A stretch of DNA of 64,000 bases from Paludibacter sp. (GTDB lineage Bacteria > Bacteroidota > Bacteroidia > Bacteroidales > Paludibacteraceae). Both the position numbers and the translations under genes were made by a program. This document shows, piece after piece, positions 60,702 through 64,000 of this stretch (the first letter of the stretch is position 1; each line of letters opens with the position of its first letter). The stretch is taken from assembly GCA_028710415.1 (NCBI GenBank), contig JAQTUE010000017.1, positions 62,001 through 126,000 on the forward strand, in the 5' to 3' direction. The notes under the pieces are model-generated. The model did not search any database, was not told the origin of the DNA, and saw nothing but the letters and a program-made list of their open reading frames with translations.

Positions 60702-63150
60702 CCTGCAAAAGGTTCGTCTAATGATACCGGATATTTCATTGCCGGCATTTCTGCTTTTACTTATTCTGACTACACCTGCAACTGCACAGTTAAAGCAAAA
60801 CCAACCATCACAAGTGAAATTGCCGAATGGATGGAGTTTAAGTCCGGTAGGGAATCAGATTCCTGTTGGGGACCTTCCACTTAATATTGCGGTTAGTCCG
60901 GATCAGAAATATGCAGCTGTGACCAATAACGGTGAGAGTGAACATTCCATTCAGCTGATCGACCTGCATGAACAGAAACTGCTAGATACCCATGTCGTTG
61001 GTAAAGCGTGGCTAGGACTTGTATTTGGAGACAAAGGCAAGAGCCTCTATGCATCAGGAGGGAATGATAATTTCATACTGAAGTTCAAGGTACAACAGGA
61101 TAAACTGATTTGTTGCGATACATTTCGACTGGGCAAACCGATGAAACCTAAAATCTCAGTAGCAGGGATTGCCCTGGATGAATCGGCAAAACGACTTTAC
61201 GCACTTACCAAGGATAATAATTCCGTCTACAGTATCGATCTTATTACAAAGAAGATATTAAAACAGATTCCATTGGGAGGTGAAGGGTATACCTGTATCC
61301 TGTCTCCGGATAAAAAACATCTTTACTGCAGTTGCTGGGGGTGCGACAAGGTAATCAGCATCAATACCAATTCAATGGAAATTGAATATTCGATATCAGT
61401 AGGGGATAATCCGAACGATATGGTCATCGACAAGAAGGGCAACAGGCTTTACGTAGCCAACTCGAATGACAATTCGGTATCTGTCATTGATGTGAAAGCA
61501 AGAAAGGTCATTGAAATATTAAATGCAGCACTATACCCAACATCATTACCCGGTTCAACTACAAACAGTGTGGCACTTAGCAAAGACGACCGGACGCTGT
61601 ATATTGCAAATGCAGATAACAACTGCCTGGCAGCTTTTGATGTGACTAATCCCGGACAAAGCGTTAGTTTAGGATTCATTCCCACCGGCTGGTATCCAAG
61701 TTGTGTGCGCATTGCAGGTGAAAACATACTGGTCAGTAACAGCAAAGGACTTACTTCTTATCCAAATCCAAAGGGACCGAATCCGGTAAAAGAAAGTGAA
61801 ACTGTGAAATATCAGAAAGGAGTTAAGCCTAAAAAAGAGAAAGTTCAATATATTGCCGGACTTTTTAAAGGAACGTTAAACCTGATCCCGGTTCCAGATA
61901 AAGTAAAGCTTGGAGTATGGACTAAGCAGGTCTATGAGAATACTCCCTTCAAAAAAGAGAATGAAACCCAGTCAACAGGAATGAAGGGCAATCCAATACC
62001 TTCAGTAGTTGGAGAAACCTCGCCTATAAAGTATGTGTTTTACATTATCAAAGAGAACAGGACGTACGACCAGGTATTAGGCGATATGCCTCAGGGAAAC
62101 GGAGATACAACGCTTGTGCTTTTTGGGAAGAAATACACGCCTAACCAGCATGCCATTGCATCACAATTTGTGTTGCTGGATAATTTCTACAACGATGCTG
62201 AAGTAAGTGCCGACGGTCATAATTGGAGTATGGGAGCCTATGCAACCGATTATCTTGAAAAAATATGGCCCACTTTTTATGGGAGCAGGGGCGGAAGTTA
62301 TGATGCCGAAGGTAAACGGGAAATTGCCAATAACAAAAATGGTTTTATCTGGGATAATTGCAAAAGAAATGGCGTAAGTTTCAGAACCTATGGCGAATTT
62401 GCAGATGATTACAAAGCAAATATACCGGTACTACGAAACCATTTGTGCCGGACTTTTACCGGGTGGGATCAGAACGTTATGGATACAACCCGCTTCCGGC
62501 AATGGAAACAGGATTTTGATTCACTGTTATCCATTCATCAGGTACCACAACTGAATACCATTCGTTTTATAAATGACCATACCGAAGGAATGAAGATCGG
62601 ACGTCCGACACCTTTTGCTGAAGTTGCAGATAATGACCTGGCAGTGGGACTTTTCGTAGAATACCTGAGTAAAAGTCCGATATGGAAAGAAAGTGCTGTT
62701 TTCATAGTGGAGGATGACTCCCAAAACGGACCTGACCATGTCGATGCACATCGCAGTACAACTTATGTAGCTGGGGGCTTTGTGAAAAATTCATACGTTG
62801 ATCATACGCCCTATTCTACAACCTCTGTGTTGCGGACCATAGAACTAATTTTAGGGCTCCCTCCGATGTCCCAGTATGATGCTGCGGCTGAACCTTTATG
62901 GCGTTGTTTTGATTCTTATACCTTACATTCTCCATTTGTTTCAATCCCCGCACAAACCAGTCTCTTTGAAAAGTGTACAGCTCAGAATGAATGGCAAAAG
63001 AAAAGTGAGAAATTTGATTTCAGCAAGGAAGACCTTGTCAATGACCGGGAGCTCAATGAAGTTATCTGGGTAGCCTGCCGTGGAACAGCAAAACCATGTC
63101 CTGCTCCGGTTCATGCAGCTTTTGTTATGGTGAAAGAAAATGAGGAATGA
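60661..63150 (+). CDS. YncE-like beta-propeller fused to phosphoesterase (alkaline-phosphatase superfamily)
   Basis: An 829-residue exported protein. After a long hydrophobic N-terminus come propeller blades of the YncE type (LNIAVSPDQKYAAVTNNG, then NRLYVANSNDNSVSVIDV) over roughly residues 60-370. From about residue 450 lies a phosphoesterase domain with YIIKENRTYDQVLGDMPQ, NDAEVSADGHNW and FIVEDDSQNGPDHVDAHRS, matching the metal-site blocks of PF04185-type phospholipase C/acid phosphatases. The substrate is unknown. The start is uncertain: an ATG at 60721 gives a more compact signal peptide (MIPDISLPAFLLLLILTT). Confidence 0.85.
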   Translation: MKLTSHRLLSATFILQKVRLMIPDISLPAFLLLLILTTPATAQLKQNQPSQVKLPNGWSLSPVGNQIPVGDLPLNIAVSPDQKYAAVTNNGESEHSIQLIDLHEQKLLDTHVVGKAWLGLVFGDKGKSLYASGGNDNFILKFKVQQDKLICCDTFRLGKPMKPKISVAGIALDESAKRLYALTKDNNSVYSIDLITKKILKQIPLGGEGYTCILSPDKKHLYCSCWGCDKVISINTNSMEIEYSISVGDNPNDMVIDKKGNRLYVANSNDNSVSVIDVKARKVIEILNAALYPTSLPGSTTNSVALSKDDRTLYIANADNNCLAAFDVTNPGQSVSLGFIPTGWYPSCVRIAGENILVSNSKGLTSYPNPKGPNPVKESETVKYQKGVKPKKEKVQYIAGLFKGTLNLIPVPDKVKLGVWTKQVYENTPFKKENETQSTGMKGNPIPSVVGETSPIKYVFYIIKENRTYDQVLGDMPQGNGDTTLVLFGKKYTPNQHAIASQFVLLDNFYNDAEVSADGHNWSMGAYATDYLEKIWPTFYGSRGGSYDAEGKREIANNKNGFIWDNCKRNGVSFRTYGEFADDYKANIPVLRNHLCRTFTGWDQNVMDTTRFRQWKQDFDSLLSIHQVPQLNTIRFINDHTEGMKIGRPTPFAEVADNDLAVGLFVEYLSKSPIWKESAVFIVEDDSQNGPDHVDAHRSTTYVAGGFVKNSYVDHTPYSTTSVLRTIELILGLPPMSQYDAAAEPLWRCFDSYTLHSPFVSIPAQTSLFEKCTAQNEWQKKSEKFDFSKEDLVNDRELNEVIWVACRGTAKPCPAPVHAAFVMVKENEE

Positions 63151-63264
63151 TTATTCTGAAACAGATGGTTTCCTACAGAGAATTTAAACCACTACCCTAA
63201 AAATTCCTCAAAAGTTCTAATTCAATACTAGATTTCGATTGAAATACGTTAGTTTTTTTTTAAT

Positions 63265-63307
63265 AAGCACAAATACCTCACGGTATTTGTGCTTTGGTTT
63301 TTTCTTT
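63265..63307 (+). terminator. Rho-independent terminator of the phosphoesterase gene
   Basis: AAGCACAAATACC and GGTATTTGTGCTT form a perfect 13-bp stem with a 4-base loop, followed by TGGTTTTTTCTTT on the plus strand. It lies about 115 bp after the stop codon. Confidence 0.88.
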
Positions 63308-63397
63308 GTGGTAGATATTTGGTTCTTAGAAACAGGTCATTTTAGTATTTAACCACTTAGTTCTTTTACATGGGAAAGAAATAAACAACCCTACGAT

Positions 63398-64000
63398 TTA
63401 AATGACAATAATCTGATTTACTATTTGATTTCCTGAAACACCCTTTACCAAATAGGTCCCGGAAGGCAAGTCCATTTTTGTTGTTGTAATAGAGTTTGCA
63501 CTAAAATGAATTGTCTCAATGAATTTCCCTGAAATATCATATAAATACAATTCTCCATTTGTCATCATGGAATTATGAACAAAAATCATTTGTTGTGAAC
63601 TGAAGATATTAAATCCTAATTTCGTTATTGGATTTTCAAGTACAGGACTGGTTAATATCTTAAACCGCTTTTGGGTAGAGTCATTGTAACTGGTATTAAA
63701 TGAATATTGGGTTCCACTTTGTGTGATGTCGGTGGTTATATTATTTTTCAAATCAATTAAATAGACTGTTGAATATTTTGTTTCAAGGTTCTCATTTGTA
63801 AATGTGAGTGTATAAGTTGAATCTTCCCCTGTCCTGAAGCCAAGAACAGTATTGTTCATATCGTCTACCGAATTGACCTGGTAATTGCCATCTGCTTCTA
63901 TGGTATAAAGCTGTGGTGCCAGTAAGGACCCCATGAATTTATAACCGTCCCAGCCATTATCGAAATTGTGCGTACAACCGGGGTCTGAGAAAATCCACAT
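63398..64000 (-). CDS. T9SS cargo protein, C-terminal part only
   Basis: The frame runs out of the right edge. The visible 200 residues contain beta-rich Ig-like segments (TYTLTFTNENLETKYSTVYL) and end in a T9SS type A sorting domain (NGELYLYDISGKFIET, then LPSGTYLVKGVSG). The protein is thus expected to be carried to the surface by the T9SS, with PorU acting on its tail. Its function is not visible from this part. Confidence 0.8.
   Translation of the reverse strand: MWIFSDPGCTHNFDNGWDGYKFMGSLLAPQLYTIEADGNYQVNSVDDMNNTVLGFRTGEDSTYTLTFTNENLETKYSTVYLIDLKNNITTDITQSGTQYSFNTSYNDSTQKRFKILTSPVLENPITKLGFNIFSSQQMIFVHNSMMTNGELYLYDISGKFIETIHFSANSITTTKMDLPSGTYLVKGVSGNQIVNQIIVI

Overview
The window comes from a Bacteroidota chromosome, most likely order Bacteroidales. 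The reasons are several proteins with type IX secretion (T9SS) type A sorting tails together with a PorU-like sortase, promoters of the TAnnTTTG type instead of sigma70 boxes, start codons without Shine-Dalgarno sequences, an outer-membrane receptor of the OMP_b-brl_3 class, and a DUF4831 protein. The genus cannot be fixed from the sequence alone. Both ends of the window cut through genes.

Layout. (1) 0-13 kb, plus strand: a pectin and rhamnogalacturonan degradation cluster with a GH2 enzyme (5' end missing), GH28, a CE12-type esterase, a GH43-like enzyme, a second GH28, a PL22 oligogalacturonate lyase and two paralogous PL9 pectate lyases. A third GH28 at 18-19 kb carries an in-frame amber codon. 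A large T9SS-exported CE8 pectin methylesterase lies at 34-37 kb. (2) 13-17.5 kb: tRNA-Arg(ACG), RNase R and a lipid kinase. (3) 19.8-30.4 kb: two outer-membrane proteins, a two-component system and PorU. (4) 30.5-33.4 kb: a toxin-antitoxin island (PIN + XRE-ImmA/IrrE, YoeB-like pair, lone MNT nucleotidyltransferase). (5) 37.5-41 kb: DUF4831 and topoisomerase I. (6) 41.5-56.8 kb, minus strand: tetrapyrrole/siroheme synthesis (hemL, hemB, a HemC-CobA-HemD fusion, hemA, a precorrin-2 dehydrogenase) and assimilatory sulfate reduction (cysI, cysJ, DUF2061, cysH, cysN, cysD). (7) 57-63 kb, plus strand: a DUF134 regulator, a NifX-like protein, a thioesterase, a YeiH-type transporter, a histidine phosphatase, thioredoxin and a YncE/phosphoesterase fusion. 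A T9SS cargo protein enters from the right edge.

How the parts work together. Sulfate is activated by CysDN, reduced by an APS-reductase-type CysH and then by CysJI. CysI needs siroheme, which the neighbouring genes can supply. Two enzymes of that supply line are reduced: the HemC part lacks the domain that carries the dipyrromethane cofactor, and glutamyl-tRNA reductase lacks its usual C-terminal dimerisation domain. The cysDNH unit and the DUF2061-cysJ-cysI unit share one promoter architecture, GGTA(6-7)TACC-N8-GGTATGGTG-N18-TAATTTTG, which predicts a common regulator.

The intergenic DNA is unusually structured. It holds a 261-bp nested-hairpin element in four main copies (one split by about 480 bp of related DNA), a CTACCAA-ended hairpin family with one copy nested in another, and composites of three short repeated words (TTAATTGG, CGGAACAC, CCTTTCAAA) in the same order at several loci, including an inverted pair around rnr.
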